Origin: Methylobacterium gregans | GTDB lineage: Bacteria > Pseudomonadota > Alphaproteobacteria > Rhizobiales > Beijerinckiaceae | DNA: 64,000 bases | Assembly (NCBI RefSeq): GCF_022179245.1 | Contig: NZ_BPQM01000018.1 | Span: 37,883 to 101,882, forward strand | Reading direction: 5' to 3' | Shown here: in pieces, positions 40,505 through 49,810 of the stretch | Layout: each line of letters opens with the position of its first letter | How positions within the stretch are numbered: position 1 is the first letter of the stretch | Position numbers and translations under genes: made by a program | Notes under the pieces: model-generated | Databases searched by the model: none | What the model was told of the DNA's origin: nothing | The model's input: the letters and a program-made list of their open reading frames with translations, nothing else

Positions 40505-43500
40505 TCACGCCTCGGCGGTATCGCCGTCGATCCCCTCCCGCTCCGGATTGATCTGCGCCAGCGCACGCTTGGCCGCCTCCAGGGGGTGCTCCGATTCGAT
40601 CCGCACCGACTTCAGGTCCGGGCTCTTGTAGACGGTCACGATCGTGTCCATCACCTCGGTGAGCGTCGTGCGCTTGTCCTCCGGAGCGGCGATCAGGAGT
40701 TGCAAGCCCCAGGCGCCGTAGAGATCGACCAGCGCCTGGCTGTTGCGCACGTCGAGCTTGGAGAAGGCCTCGTCGAGCAGGCAGAGGCCGAGGCCCGGAT
40801 TCTCGTCGCCCGGCCGGTCGCCCGGGTAGTAGGCGCTGGCCAGCGAGGCGGCGATCGCCACGTAGAACGGCGCCTGCGCCTCGCCGCCGGAGCCGCGCAG
40901 AGCCCGGCTCGACATGGTGGTGCGCGAGCCGTCACGGCCCTTCATGCCGATCTCGTAGACGAAGTAGTTGCGGTAATCAGCGAGCCGGGCCGCGTCCTCG
41001 GCGCCGCCGATCAGCGCCTGGATCTCCTCGAGCGCCGCCGCCATCGCGCCGCCCTCCTCCGAGACGAGGAGCGCCTGGGCGGCGTCGGCCGAGCGCGCGA
41101 CCTCGGTGGCGAGCGCGTGCACCGCGGCGTAGCGCCGGTCGACCGCCGCCTCGAAGGCGTAGGTCTGGCCGGTGAAGCTGCGCGACGACAGGCGCTCGTT
41201 CAGCGCGTCGAGCCGGGCCTGGACGCGCTCGAACTTGTCGGCAAGCCGCGTCAGCAGATCCTCGGTCATCAGGCGGCGCATCTCGCCCTCGGCCCGCTCG
41301 GCCTGGGCGCGGTAGCGGCGCAGCTCGTGGCCGGCGACCGCGTCGTGCTCGCGCTTGGCGAAGTCGTAGCCGAGGCTCGCCGGGGCCTCGCCCTGGCCGA
41401 GCGGGTTCGCGATGCGCCACTGGGCGCAGTACTCGGTGAGGTCGCGCTCGGCGGCCCGCCCCTGGGCGCGCGCGGTCTCGGCGGCCTCGCGGGCGAGGGT
41501 GCGCTCGGTCGCGGCCCGCGCGCTCATCGCCTTGCCGTCGAGCCCGGCGAGTTCCCGGCGCACCGCCGCGACCGCGGAGAAGTCCGGTGCGGTCTCGCGC
41601 AGCAGGCGCACCCGCATGGCGTCGCCCGTTCCCAGGCGGCCGATCGCGCCGCGGCGCGCGGCGAGCGCGGCGCGCGCCGCCTCGCGGGCCGAACCTTGAC
41701 GCGCCTTCAGCGCCGCTTCGTCGGCGAGCAGGCGGTCGAGCTTCGGCTCCAGCTCCTCCGAGAGTTCGCGCAGATAGGCGACGCGCTCGCCGTTGAGCGC
41801 CTTGATCTCGGCCTCGATCCCGCCCGCATCCTGCTTGGAGAGGTTCTCGCGCTCGGTCGCGAGCGTCTTGCGGCGCCCCTCCAGCCCGTCGACCTCGGCA
41901 CGGAGCGCGTCGACATCCTCGAGCCCGCGCTCGATCCGGGCGCGGATGGCGGCCGCCGTGCGGGCTGCCTCGCGCAGGACCACGGCCTCGTTGCGCAGGC
42001 GCCGGGCCTCGGCCACCGCGGCCTCGTGCTGGCGCCGGCTGTCGGCGGTGGGCCCGCGCTGGCCGCGGGTCATCAGGAGATCGACCGAGCGCGTCACCGT
42101 GTAGGCCATGCCGGCCGTGGTGCGGCCGGAGGGCGCCACCGCGCGGCTGAGATGCTTCAGCTCGGCGTCGTTCTTGGCGAGATCGTAGCCGCCGAGGCGC
42201 ACGCCGAGGAACGCTTCCGCGTGCGGATCCTGCGTCTCGATCACCGCCATCGGCCCGTCATCGTAGCGGCGGGGGCGCTGGCGGGCGGTGTCGGTGGTCT
42301 TGACCAGGATGCAGCGGCTGAAGCGGTCGCGATTCTGCTGAAGCACGCCGAAGGCGTCGTCGAGAAGGTGCGGCTCCACCACCAGCGCCTCGCGGGCGCG
42401 GCCGAGCAGGCCTTCGAGCGCCTGTCCCCAGACCGGATCCACGATCTCGGCGAGCTCGCAGATCGGGGTCGCATCGATGCCGCGGCGGGCAAGCTCGTTG
42501 CGGAACGCCACCGTATCGGAGGACAGGCGCGCGGCGGAGCCCGAGACCGGCGTCGGGGCTGTGCGCTCGGCCTCGGCTTCCTTGGCGCGGGCGCGCAGGC
42601 CCGTATCCTCGGCGGCGCGCTCCAGCACCTCCTCGAAGGGACCGAGGCGGCCGAGGCGCTCGACCAGCGTCGCGAGTGGGCCGTCGCCGCGCAGGAGATC
42701 GGGCAGCGGCGCTTCCTTGCGCAGGCCCGAGCGGGCGCAGGCCTCGGCCAGGGAGGCGGCGTCGGGCGCCCCCGGCCGGAGAAGCGCCGCGACCGGCTGG
42801 AGCTTGCCCATCTGCAGGACGAGCCCGACGAGGTCGGTGACCCGGAGCGTGAGATCGCGCCGGTCGCGGTCCAGCATGGAGAGGCCGAGATTCGAGGCGG
42901 CCAGCCGGCCTTCTGCCGCTTGAGCGGCGACCATGGCCTTCTTCTCCGCGATCTCGGCATCGATGTCGCGCACGTAGCCGCGGCTCGACGCGACGCTCTC
43001 GCGGGCGATGCGGAGCGCGTCCGCGCCCTCCGAGAGGCGGGTGCGGATGGCCAGCAGGTCGACGCAGCGGCGGCGCAGCTCGACGCTGGCCGCGCGCGCT
43101 TCGTGGATCACCGCGGCCAGGACCGCGTCGCCCCAAGCCTCGTAGCGCCCGAGCAGGCGGCGCAGGCGGCCGAGTTTCAGCTCGAGCTCGGCGATCGTGT
43201 CGAGGAGTGCCCGCCAGTTCTCGACGGACTGGCGCACGCGGGCGACGTCGAGAGGCTCGGCGTCGAGCACGAAGGCGCGCACGAAGGCGCTGGTGTCGAA
43301 GATCGGCTTGAAGGCGACCGCGTTGGCGAAGCTGCGCAGGAAGTGGCGCGGGTCCGGCACCGGCGCGCCCTCGCGCAGTGTCGCCAGCAGCTCGGCGGTG
43401 AAGCGCTCGCCGGATGAGCGGAACTCCTCGAAGCTCTCGGAGCGGCGGCGCAGGTCCGCGGCGATCTCGCTCCACGGGGCGGTGTAGCTGCCCTCCCCGT

Positions 43501-44023
43501 TCTGGCGGGCGTAGTCGCCGATCTCGAAGCGGTGGCCGGTCGCGATGAAGCGCGACAGCACGCTCTCGCGGCTCTCCGAGGCGCGCGCGGCGAGCGCCAG
43601 CCCGACCGAGACGACCCGGCCCGTCTGCTCATTCTCGAAGACGAGGACCAGAACCGTCTCGCAGGCCTCGCGGGTCGGGCGACCGCCCTCGGCCGGGTCG
43701 CTGATCCAGCCGAGGCAATAGTCGCGCACAGTGCGCGCGCTGCGGCCCGAGGCCGAGGCGTTGAGCGCGAGCCGGCTCGCGTTGTTGCCGGCCAGCACCG
43801 TGCCGACCGCGTCGAAGATCGTGGATTTGCCGGCCCCCGTCGGACCGACGAGCGCGGTCGCGCCCCGCACGCGGATCTGCTCGCGGCGGATGAGGTACCA
43901 GTTCGAGATCGCGATATCGGTGAGGCGGTACACCCGGTCGTGCCATAGCGGGGGTTGCGGAAGCGTGGCGCCCTGTGCGGGCAGATCGCGGCGGATGCAA
44001 GCCGCGGGGGCGTTACTCTCCAC
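40505..44023 (-). CDS. jetC: SMC/MukB-like ATPase, Wadjet JetC type
   Basis: 1172 residues from a GTG start. Walker A is LVGPTGAGKS (residues 58-67). An ABC-like signature RALRGSGGEAQAPF lies near residue 1045, and Walker B is LCLLDEAFSKLD with Asp1084-Glu1085. Between them run long charged coiled-coil arms (about 270-380 and 690-880) around a hinge-like globular region (about 515-640) containing VWGQALEGLLGRAREALVV, a pattern I associate with JetC rather than with cellular Smc. Wadjet complexes extrude and cut circular plasmids. The gene overlaps the jetB stop by 11 bp and is translationally coupled. JetA and JetD are not in the window, so full Wadjet activity is doubtful. The symbol is by homology. 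Confidence 0.8.
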   Translation of the reverse strand: MESNAPAACIRRDLPAQGATLPQPPLWHDRVYRLTDIAISNWYLIRREQIRVRGATALVGPTGAGKSTIFDAVGTVLAGNNASRLALNASASGRSARTVRDYCLGWISDPAEGGRPTREACETVLVLVFENEQTGRVVSVGLALAARASESRESVLSRFIATGHRFEIGDYARQNGEGSYTAPWSEIAADLRRRSESFEEFRSSGERFTAELLATLREGAPVPDPRHFLRSFANAVAFKPIFDTSAFVRAFVLDAEPLDVARVRQSVENWRALLDTIAELELKLGRLRRLLGRYEAWGDAVLAAVIHEARAASVELRRRCVDLLAIRTRLSEGADALRIARESVASSRGYVRDIDAEIAEKKAMVAAQAAEGRLAASNLGLSMLDRDRRDLTLRVTDLVGLVLQMGKLQPVAALLRPGAPDAASLAEACARSGLRKEAPLPDLLRGDGPLATLVERLGRLGPFEEVLERAAEDTGLRARAKEAEAERTAPTPVSGSAARLSSDTVAFRNELARRGIDATPICELAEIVDPVWGQALEGLLGRAREALVVEPHLLDDAFGVLQQNRDRFSRCILVKTTDTARQRPRRYDDGPMAVIETQDPHAEAFLGVRLGGYDLAKNDAELKHLSRAVAPSGRTTAGMAYTVTRSVDLLMTRGQRGPTADSRRQHEAAVAEARRLRNEAVVLREAARTAAAIRARIERGLEDVDALRAEVDGLEGRRKTLATERENLSKQDAGGIEAEIKALNGERVAYLRELSEELEPKLDRLLADEAALKARQGSAREAARAALAARRGAIGRLGTGDAMRVRLLRETAPDFSAVAAVRRELAGLDGKAMSARAATERTLAREAAETARAQGRAAERDLTEYCAQWRIANPLGQGEAPASLGYDFAKREHDAVAGHELRRYRAQAERAEGEMRRLMTEDLLTRLADKFERVQARLDALNERLSSRSFTGQTYAFEAAVDRRYAAVHALATEVARSADAAQALLVSEEGGAMAAALEEIQALIGGAEDAARLADYRNYFVYEIGMKGRDGSRTTMSSRALRGSGGEAQAPFYVAIAASLASAYYPGDRPGDENPGLGLCLLDEAFSKLDVRNSQALVDLYGAWGLQLLIAAPEDKRTTLTEVMDTIVTVYKSPDLKSVRIESEHPLEAAKRALAQINPEREGIDGDTAEA

Positions 44024-44657
44024 CGTCGCCCGCGCCGTCCGCCGCGTTGGCCCAGGCCTCGATCCGCTCCAGCCAGCCGTCCGAGGCCAGCACCAAGATG
44101 CCCGGCAGCACCATGACGGGCGTCACCCGCTCGGCGCGGTCGCGCTCGCCGAGCCGCACGCCGCCGCGGCGGGCGAACAGGCGGAGGGTCTCGATCAGAC
44201 GGGCCTCGTCCGGAGGATCGGAGCGGGCGGCCGTGCGGATCGACTCGACGAGGTCGTCGGTGGTGATCTCGACGATGCCGTCCGTCGAGATGCGGTGGTC
44301 GCGTACGCCCTCCTCGTAGGCGAGTCGCAGGGCCAGCAGCACCAGCGTCTCGTCCTTGCGCAGTCGCTCGGAGACGATGTCGTGGCGCGCCGCATCGATC
44401 GGCAGGGTCAGCGAGACCATCTGGTCCCGGTGCGAGACCGCCATCTGGTAGCCGAGGCAGGCGAAGTAGTCGGTGAAGAAGGGCTGGTAATGCCGCGCCA
44501 GCTCGAAGGAGCGGCCGATGCCGGGCGTGCTCGAGTAGATCACCTGAGCCTTCAGGAGTACCTGGAGCGCGCGCGACAGCTCCTCGGCATCCGGCGCGCG
44601 GCTGCCGGGCGGGGGCGGCTCGTCGCCGTCGATGATGGCGCGGAAGGGTTCGAGCAT
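44013..44657 (-). CDS. jetB: MukE/JetB-like DUF4194 protein
   Basis: 214 residues from ATG 44657. The family pattern includes a winged-helix segment ELSRALQVLLKAQVIYSS, then YQPFFTDYFACLGYQMAVSH and the strand MVSLTLP, followed by the second winged helix RLRKDETLVLLALRLAYEEG. This matches DUF4194 (MukE-like, JetB), the accessory subunit that binds the kleisin of a MukBEF/Wadjet complex. It precedes the SMC-like gene with an 11-bp overlap. Transcribed divergently from the LRR-kinase gene over a 127-bp gap. No kleisin (JetA, DUF3375) gene lies upstream. Confidence 0.78.
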   Translation of the reverse strand: MLEPFRAIIDGDEPPPPGSRAPDAEELSRALQVLLKAQVIYSSTPGIGRSFELARHYQPFFTDYFACLGYQMAVSHRDQMVSLTLPIDAARHDIVSERLRKDETLVLLALRLAYEEGVRDHRISTDGIVEITTDDLVESIRTAARSDPPDEARLIETLRLFARRGGVRLGERDRAERVTPVMVLPGILVLASDGWLERIEAWANAADGAGDGGE

Positions 44658-44784
44658 GGTCGGATCGGCCGGGGTCCTGCGGTGTCTCGGTCGGCGCGCT
44701 CCCTCTCCCACAGGCCGGGCCTCGGGGACACCCCTGCCATCGCGGGGGCGGCGCTCGTCCCCCGAACCTGCTACGCCCACGCCC

Positions 44785-46107
44785 ATGACCGACCCGGCCG
44801 ACACCCTCCAGGCGCTCCGCCGCGGCGATCTCGCGGGCGCGCGCGCCCTGCGTCTGCCACCGGGTTTGACCGGTTTTCCGCCGGAGATCTTCGGCCTCGC
44901 CGACACGCTGGAACTGCTCGACATCGGCGGCAGCGCGCTCACGGACCTGCCGCACGATCTCCCGCGCCTCAGGCACCTGCGGGTGCTGTTCTGCTCCGGC
45001 GGCCGGTTCGCGCGCCTGCCGCCGGTGCTGGGCGCCTGCCCGGCGCTCGAACAGATCGGATGCCGTGGTTCGGGCGTGCGCGAGGTGCCGGCCGAGGCGC
45101 TGCCGTCGCGCCTGCGCTGGCTCACGCTGACAGACAACGCCATCGCGACCCTGCCCGACGCGCTCGGCGAGCGGCCGATGCTCCAGAAGCTGATGCTCTC
45201 CGGGAACCGCCTCGGCGCCCTGCCCGCCAGCCTCGCGGGCGCGCCGAACCTCGAACTGCTCCGCATTGCGGCGAACCACTTCGCGGAGATCCCGGATTGG
45301 CTCCCCGCGCTGCCCCGGCTCGCCTGGCTCGCCGGCGCCGGCAACCCGTTCGAGCCGCCGCTGCCGTCTGCACCGATCCCCGACGTTCCATGGGGAGACC
45401 TCGAACCCGGCGCGCTCCTCGGCGAGGGCGCTTCAGGCCGGATCCATGCCGCACGCTGGCGCCGCGCTGACGGCCCGTGTGAGGTCGCCCTGAAGCTGTT
45501 CAAGGGCGCGATGACGAGCGATGGGCTGCCCGAGCGCGAGATGGCCGCCTGCCTCGCGGCCGGCGGCCATCCGAATCTCACCGGCGGCCTGGGCCGGCTC
45601 GTCGGCCACCCGGACGGCGCGGACGGGCTGCTGATGCCGCTCCTGCCCGCGGGATGGCGGGCGCTCGCCGGCCCGCCGAGCCTCGCGAGCTGCAGCCGGG
45701 ACGTCTACGATCCGGATCTCCGCCTCGCGCCCGCGGCGGGCCTTCGCCTCGCGCGCGCCGCCGCCGCGGGGGCGGCGCACCTCCACGCGCGGGGGCTGAT
45801 GCACGGCGACCTCTACGCCCACAACCTGCTCTGGGACGGGACCTCGGGCGCGGCCGTTCTCAGCGATTTCGGCGCGGCCTGCGCGCTACCGGAAGGAAAG
45901 GTCGGCGACGCCTTCCGGCGCATCGAGGTGCGGGCCTGGGGCCTGCTGCTCGGCGAGATCCTGGATCGGTGCGATCCGGTGCCGGCGGAGATGGCGACGT
46001 TGCGCGCGCTGGAACGGACCTGCGTTCAGCCGGACGTGGGCGCGAGGCCACTGATGGTGGAGGTGGTCGCTGTCCTTGACCGGATCGGGCCGCCGGATCT
46101 CGGCTGA
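44785..46107 (+). CDS. Leucine-rich-repeat protein kinase-like protein
   Basis: 440 residues. The N-terminal 200 residues form about seven leucine-rich repeats of the L-P-x-x-L type (for example RLRWLTLTDNAIATLPDAL, MLQKLMLSGNRLGALPASL). The C-terminal domain (about 205-435) is a protein-kinase fold: glycine loop LGEGASGRIHAA, lysine in VALKLFK, catalytic loop HGDLYAHNLLWD with HGD replacing HRD, and metal-binding SDFGAACAL. The pattern resembles bacterial LRR-kinases of proteobacteria; substrates unknown. No membrane helix. Transcribed away from the jetB-like gene. Confidence 0.85.
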   Translation: MTDPADTLQALRRGDLAGARALRLPPGLTGFPPEIFGLADTLELLDIGGSALTDLPHDLPRLRHLRVLFCSGGRFARLPPVLGACPALEQIGCRGSGVREVPAEALPSRLRWLTLTDNAIATLPDALGERPMLQKLMLSGNRLGALPASLAGAPNLELLRIAANHFAEIPDWLPALPRLAWLAGAGNPFEPPLPSAPIPDVPWGDLEPGALLGEGASGRIHAARWRRADGPCEVALKLFKGAMTSDGLPEREMAACLAAGGHPNLTGGLGRLVGHPDGADGLLMPLLPAGWRALAGPPSLASCSRDVYDPDLRLAPAAGLRLARAAAAGAAHLHARGLMHGDLYAHNLLWDGTSGAAVLSDFGAACALPEGKVGDAFRRIEVRAWGLLLGEILDRCDPVPAEMATLRALERTCVQPDVGARPLMVEVVAVLDRIGPPDLG

Positions 46108-46117
46108 CCGACTCCCC

Positions 46118-46882
46118 TCAGCGCCGCGCGCAGAGGGCGAGCGCCGGGCCGTTGACGTGGTCCGACTCGTCGAAATCGATCGTCACGGTGAAGCCGCGGT
46201 CGCGGAAATAGGCGAGCAGGCTGTCGCGCTCCAGCCAGACCGCGTGGCTCTCCCCGCCCCCACTGAAGCCCTGCCAGGACTTGGCGATGTCCGGGTAGAG
46301 GCGCCGCGCCCCGCGATAGGGCGTGCCGTCGATAGGCAGGGGCGGCCAGAACAGCGCGCGGTCGCCGCGGGTCCCCACGATGTCGGCCTGATGGACATGC
46401 GTCCAGAGGAAGACCCGGTCGGTGCGGGCCGTGATCAGGTCGAGCAAGCGCAGCGGCTCGGCCATGTGGTAGAGCACGCCGCAGGCGATCACTGCGTCGT
46501 AACGCCCGCAGCTCTCCAGATAGGGCAGGAAGCTGCCGAGCTTGAACCGGGTCCGGGTGAGGCCGAACAGCTCCTTCACGCAGAGACATTTCAGGAAGGC
46601 CCGGGGGTTTGCCTCGACGGACGTGACCGAGCGCGCGCCGAGACCTTCCAACAGCGTCGCGTGCGCGCCCTCCAGGGGGCCGAGCTCCAATACGTCGAGA
46701 TCCGCGAACGGGCCGATCAGCGTGTTCGCCCAGTGCAGCCGGTGGTCGGCGAAGAGCTCGGCATGGCCGGGCTCGGCCACGAGATCGCCCGGCATCCGCG
46801 AGGACCACTCGCCCTGGAACAGATCAACGATGTTCTGGTCGGACGGGCCGACATCCAGAAGCTTGGATTCGATAGCCATCAT
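46118..46882 (-). CDS. Class I SAM-dependent methyltransferase
   Basis: 254 residues. Motif I is VLELGPLEGAHATLLEGLGARSVTSVEAN, and motif II-like CGVLYHMAEPLRLLDLI. The order resembles the DUF1698/CmoB-like or glycosyltransferase-associated methyltransferases, where the SAM loop reads E-L-G-x-x-E-G. A C-terminal segment HAVWLERDSLLAYFRDRGF follows. The substrate cannot be told. The stop is 10 bp from the convergent LRR-kinase stop. Confidence 0.8.
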   Translation of the reverse strand: MMAIESKLLDVGPSDQNIVDLFQGEWSSRMPGDLVAEPGHAELFADHRLHWANTLIGPFADLDVLELGPLEGAHATLLEGLGARSVTSVEANPRAFLKCLCVKELFGLTRTRFKLGSFLPYLESCGRYDAVIACGVLYHMAEPLRLLDLITARTDRVFLWTHVHQADIVGTRGDRALFWPPLPIDGTPYRGARRLYPDIAKSWQGFSGGGESHAVWLERDSLLAYFRDRGFTVTIDFDESDHVNGPALALCARR

Positions 46883-46968
46883 GGTTCCCGCGGACCGCCG
46901 GCACGCCGGCTGCCCGTCGTCTAGAGACGAACGCGACGGAGGGCCAGCGGGCGGCGCGGTCCGGCGGC

Positions 46969-47262
46969 TCAGGAGGCCGCGGGGTGCCGGCTGCCGAGAT
47001 CGCAGCGCTGCGGGCCGCTGCCGTCGAGATAGGTCGGCCGCACCAGCCCGCCCCTTGCCTCGCAGTGGCGACGGAACTCGCCTTCCGGCCGGTGGAAGGT
47101 CCAGATCATCACCATCGGCAGCACCATCACGAGGCAGATGCTGCCGATCACCAGGGCCGCCGCCAGCGCGCTGCCGCGCATCGGCTCCGGCGGCACGGGC
47201 CGCTCGGGCGGCAGCGGCGCCAGGAAGGCCAGCGTCAGCCCGAACCAGTCGAGGGCGCTCAT
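46969..47262 (-). CDS. Small membrane protein, hypothetical
   Basis: 97 residues. A Pro-rich N-terminal stretch (PLPPERPVPPEP) precedes one clear transmembrane helix (ALAAALVIGSICLVMVLPMVMIW, about 33-55), then a polar tail with two cysteines (HCEARGGLV, PQRCDLG) of the kind seen in small envelope proteins. No family recognised. Confidence 0.65.
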   Translation of the reverse strand: MSALDWFGLTLAFLAPLPPERPVPPEPMRGSALAAALVIGSICLVMVLPMVMIWTFHRPEGEFRRHCEARGGLVRPTYLDGSGPQRCDLGSRHPAAS

Positions 47263-47374
47263 CCGCCGCTCCGCTCAGCTAGGAGGCGCCCGCGGATCGG
47301 CCCGGGCGTCTCCGCACTCTACGCCCGGTCGGGCCGCCTTGCGAGGCGCGTTCGGCGCGCGGGATGGTCGCGCC

Positions 47375-48400
47375 TCAGGCGCGGCCGCCGGCCTCCGCCC
47401 GGCCCTCGCCGGCCCCGTGCTCCGGGGCGCCGCCCCGGGTGCGCCAGAGGCTGTAGGCGATGCCGCCCACCAGCAGGACCAGCGTGACGACGAGCGAGAC
47501 CCAGGCCGGGACGTGGACCAGCTCGAAGGTGTCGGCCACCACGATCTTAGCGCCGATGAAGATCAGGATCAGGGCGAGCGCCGCCTTGAGATAGGCGAAG
47601 CGGTCCACCATCGCGGCGAGCGCGAAGTAGAGCGCGCGGAGCCCCAGGATGGCGAAGATGTTCGAGGTGTAGACGATGTAGGTGTCGGTGGTGATGGCGA
47701 AGATCGCCGGCACGCTGTCCACGGCGAAGAGCACGTCGGCGGCGTTCACCAGAACCAGCGCGAAGGCCATCGGCGTCAGGAAGGTCGCGAGCTTGCCCGT
47801 CTTCGGATCGGTCTTGCGCACCAAGAAGCGCTGGCCGTGCAGCTCCGGCGTCACCCGCAGCCAGCGCTGGAGGAAGCGCACCATGGCGCTGTCGCGGATG
47901 TCGCCCTCCTCCTGCTCGCGGGAGAACAGCATCTTGGCGCCGGCATAGATCAGGAAGGCGGCGAAGATCGACAGAACCCAGTGGGCCTCGTTCACCAGGG
48001 CGGCGCCGAGCCCGATCATCAGGCCGCGCAGCAGGACCGCGGCGAGGATGCCCCAGACCAGCACCCGGTGCTGGGCCGCCCGGGGAATGCCGAGTGCGGT
48101 GAGGATCACCGCGATCACGAAGACGTTGTCCATCGACAGCGACTTCTCGATCACGAGACCGGTGACGTATTCCTGGGCCGCCTGGGGGCCGATGTACCAC
48201 CAGATCCAGCCGCCGAAGGCGAGGCCGAGGCCGAAATAGAAAGCGGTGAGGAGAAGGCTCTCCTTCACGCCGATCTCGTGGTTCTTGTCCCGGTGCAGCA
48301 GGCCGAGGTCGAAGGCGAGGAGGCCGGCGACGAGGGCGTGGAAGCCGATCCACATCCAGATCGGCTTGCCGAGCCACGCGTAGGTGAGAACGTCCATCAT
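47375..48400 (-). CDS. TerC/Alx family membrane transporter
   Basis: 341 residues, 7-9 transmembrane helices. TerC hallmarks are VIEKSLSMDNVFVIAVI and LVNAADVLFAVDSVPAIFAIT with paired acidic residues, and TSNIFAILGLRALYF. The Alx/TerC group exports Mn2+ and is linked to pH and tellurite responses. A hydrophilic loop (EEGDIRDSAMVRFLQRWL) lies between the halves, and the C-terminus is a Gly/Ala/Glu-rich tail. No yybP-ykoY riboswitch was recognisable upstream. Confidence 0.92.
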   Translation of the reverse strand: MMDVLTYAWLGKPIWMWIGFHALVAGLLAFDLGLLHRDKNHEIGVKESLLLTAFYFGLGLAFGGWIWWYIGPQAAQEYVTGLVIEKSLSMDNVFVIAVILTALGIPRAAQHRVLVWGILAAVLLRGLMIGLGAALVNEAHWVLSIFAAFLIYAGAKMLFSREQEEGDIRDSAMVRFLQRWLRVTPELHGQRFLVRKTDPKTGKLATFLTPMAFALVLVNAADVLFAVDSVPAIFAITTDTYIVYTSNIFAILGLRALYFALAAMVDRFAYLKAALALILIFIGAKIVVADTFELVHVPAWVSLVVTLVLLVGGIAYSLWRTRGGAPEHGAGEGRAEAGGRA

Positions 48401-48574
48401 GGGGGGCGCGATGCTCCTGGCGAGAGGGCATCGGCTCCGACATCACGGGAGCATGAGGACGCATCCCGCCAGAGGGGCCCGCAGCCGATCGCCGCGAGGT
48501 GGGGCGCCCAGCCGGGTGATTCAAGACACACCCGCGCTTGACAGGCGGGCGCTCGGGCGCCTCTTCCCGGGCGC

Positions 48575-49810
48575 ATGTCCAGGCAGACGAACAGACACGA
48601 TCTGGCCGTTGTCGGCGGCGGCCCGGCGGGGCTCGCCGCGGCCGAGCGGCTGGCCGAGGCCGGTCACGCGGTCACCGTCTACGAGCGCATGCCGTCGGTG
48701 GCGCGCCGCCTGCTGATCGCGGGCCGGGGCGGGCTCAACCTGACCCACAGCGAGGCGCTGCCCGATTTCCTGGCCCGCTACCACCCGGCCGGCAGCCTCG
48801 CGCCCGCCATCCGGGCCTTCCCGCCCGAGGCGCTGCGCGCGTGGTGCGAGGGGCTGGGGCAGCCGACCTTCGTGGGGTCGAGCGGGCGCGTCTTTCCGCG
48901 GGCCTTCAAGGCCTCGCCGCTGCTGAGGGCCTGGCTCGGTCGGCTCGACACGCTCGGCGTCCGCATCCGCACCCGGCACCGGCTGACCGCCATCGAGGGC
49001 CGGACGCTCATCCTCGACACGCCCGAGGGCACGCTGCGGCACACACCCGCCGCGGCGCTCGTGGCGCTCGGCGGCGCGAGTTGGCCGCGGCTTGGCTCGG
49101 ACGGGTCCTGGGTCGCGGTGATGGAAGGGCTCGGTGCCGCGGTCGCACCGTTGCGCCCGGCCAATGTCGGATTCCGGGTGGGGTGGTCCGAGGTGTTCCG
49201 GACCCGCTTCGCGGGCGAGCCGGTCAAGCGCGTGGGCCTGTCCGCGGGTGGGCAGCGGGTGCTCGGCGAGATGGTTGTGACCCAGACCGGCCTGGAGGGC
49301 GGCGCGGTCTACGCGCTCGGGCGCGTCCTGCGGGAGGCGGCGGAGGCGGAAGGGGCGGCGATCCTCACCCTCGACCTGCGGCCGGACCTCGCGGAGGCGG
49401 CGCTGGCGGCGCGGCTCGGTCGCTCGCGGCCCGGCGAATCGGCGGCGAGCCGCCTGCGCAAGGCGGCCGGTCTCGCGCCCGTCTCGGCGGGGCTCCTGCG
49501 CGAATCCCTCGGCGGACCGCTGCCCACCGAGCCGGGTGCGCTGGCCGCCCGGATCAAGGCCGCGCGCCTCGCCCTCGACGGGCCGGAGGCGATCGAGCGG
49601 GCGATCTCGACGGCGGGCGGGCTGCGGGGCGTCGACGCGCGCTTCATGCTACCGGGGCGGCCCGGCCTGTTCGCGGCGGGCGAGATGCTCGACTGGGAGG
49701 CGCCGACCGGCGGCTACCTGCTGCAGGGTGCCTTCGCCACCGGCCGGGCGGCGGCGGAGGGGATGCTCGACTGGCTCGGGAATGCTCCGGAGGATAGAGA
49801 CGCGGCATGA
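48575..49810 (+). CDS. BaiN/HI0933-like flavoprotein
   Basis: 411 residues. The FAD Rossmann motif is LAVVGGGPAGLAAAERLAEAG, and the family segment RLLIAGRGGLNLTHSE follows (HI0933 relatives have K-x-x-x-S-G-x-G-R-C-N-x-T-N). The C-terminal FAD loop is LFAAGEMLDWEAPTGGYLLQ, where the family usually has G-E-x-L-D-x-x-G-x-x-G-G-Y-N-x-Q. Related proteins are NAD(P)/FAD oxidoreductases such as BaiN of bile acid metabolism. The physiological substrate is unknown. It overlaps the next gene by ATGA. Confidence 0.88.
   Translation: MSRQTNRHDLAVVGGGPAGLAAAERLAEAGHAVTVYERMPSVARRLLIAGRGGLNLTHSEALPDFLARYHPAGSLAPAIRAFPPEALRAWCEGLGQPTFVGSSGRVFPRAFKASPLLRAWLGRLDTLGVRIRTRHRLTAIEGRTLILDTPEGTLRHTPAAALVALGGASWPRLGSDGSWVAVMEGLGAAVAPLRPANVGFRVGWSEVFRTRFAGEPVKRVGLSAGGQRVLGEMVVTQTGLEGGAVYALGRVLREAAEAEGAAILTLDLRPDLAEAALAARLGRSRPGESAASRLRKAAGLAPVSAGLLRESLGGPLPTEPGALAARIKAARLALDGPEAIERAISTAGGLRGVDARFMLPGRPGLFAAGEMLDWEAPTGGYLLQGAFATGRAAAEGMLDWLGNAPEDRDAA

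Noticed and set aside
40469..43417. Long plus-strand open frame opposite the JetC-like gene
   Set aside because: Antisense shadow of a GC-rich gene with clear Walker motifs; no domain seen in the plus frame.
43177..45279. 700-codon minus-strand frame that might have been JetA
   Set aside because: It crosses the JetB and LRR-kinase genes in another frame, has no DUF3375-like pattern and is Arg/Ala-rich low complexity.
48401..48574. Possible yybP-ykoY Mn2+ riboswitch before terC
   Set aside because: The conserved internal loop sequence was not found on the minus strand.
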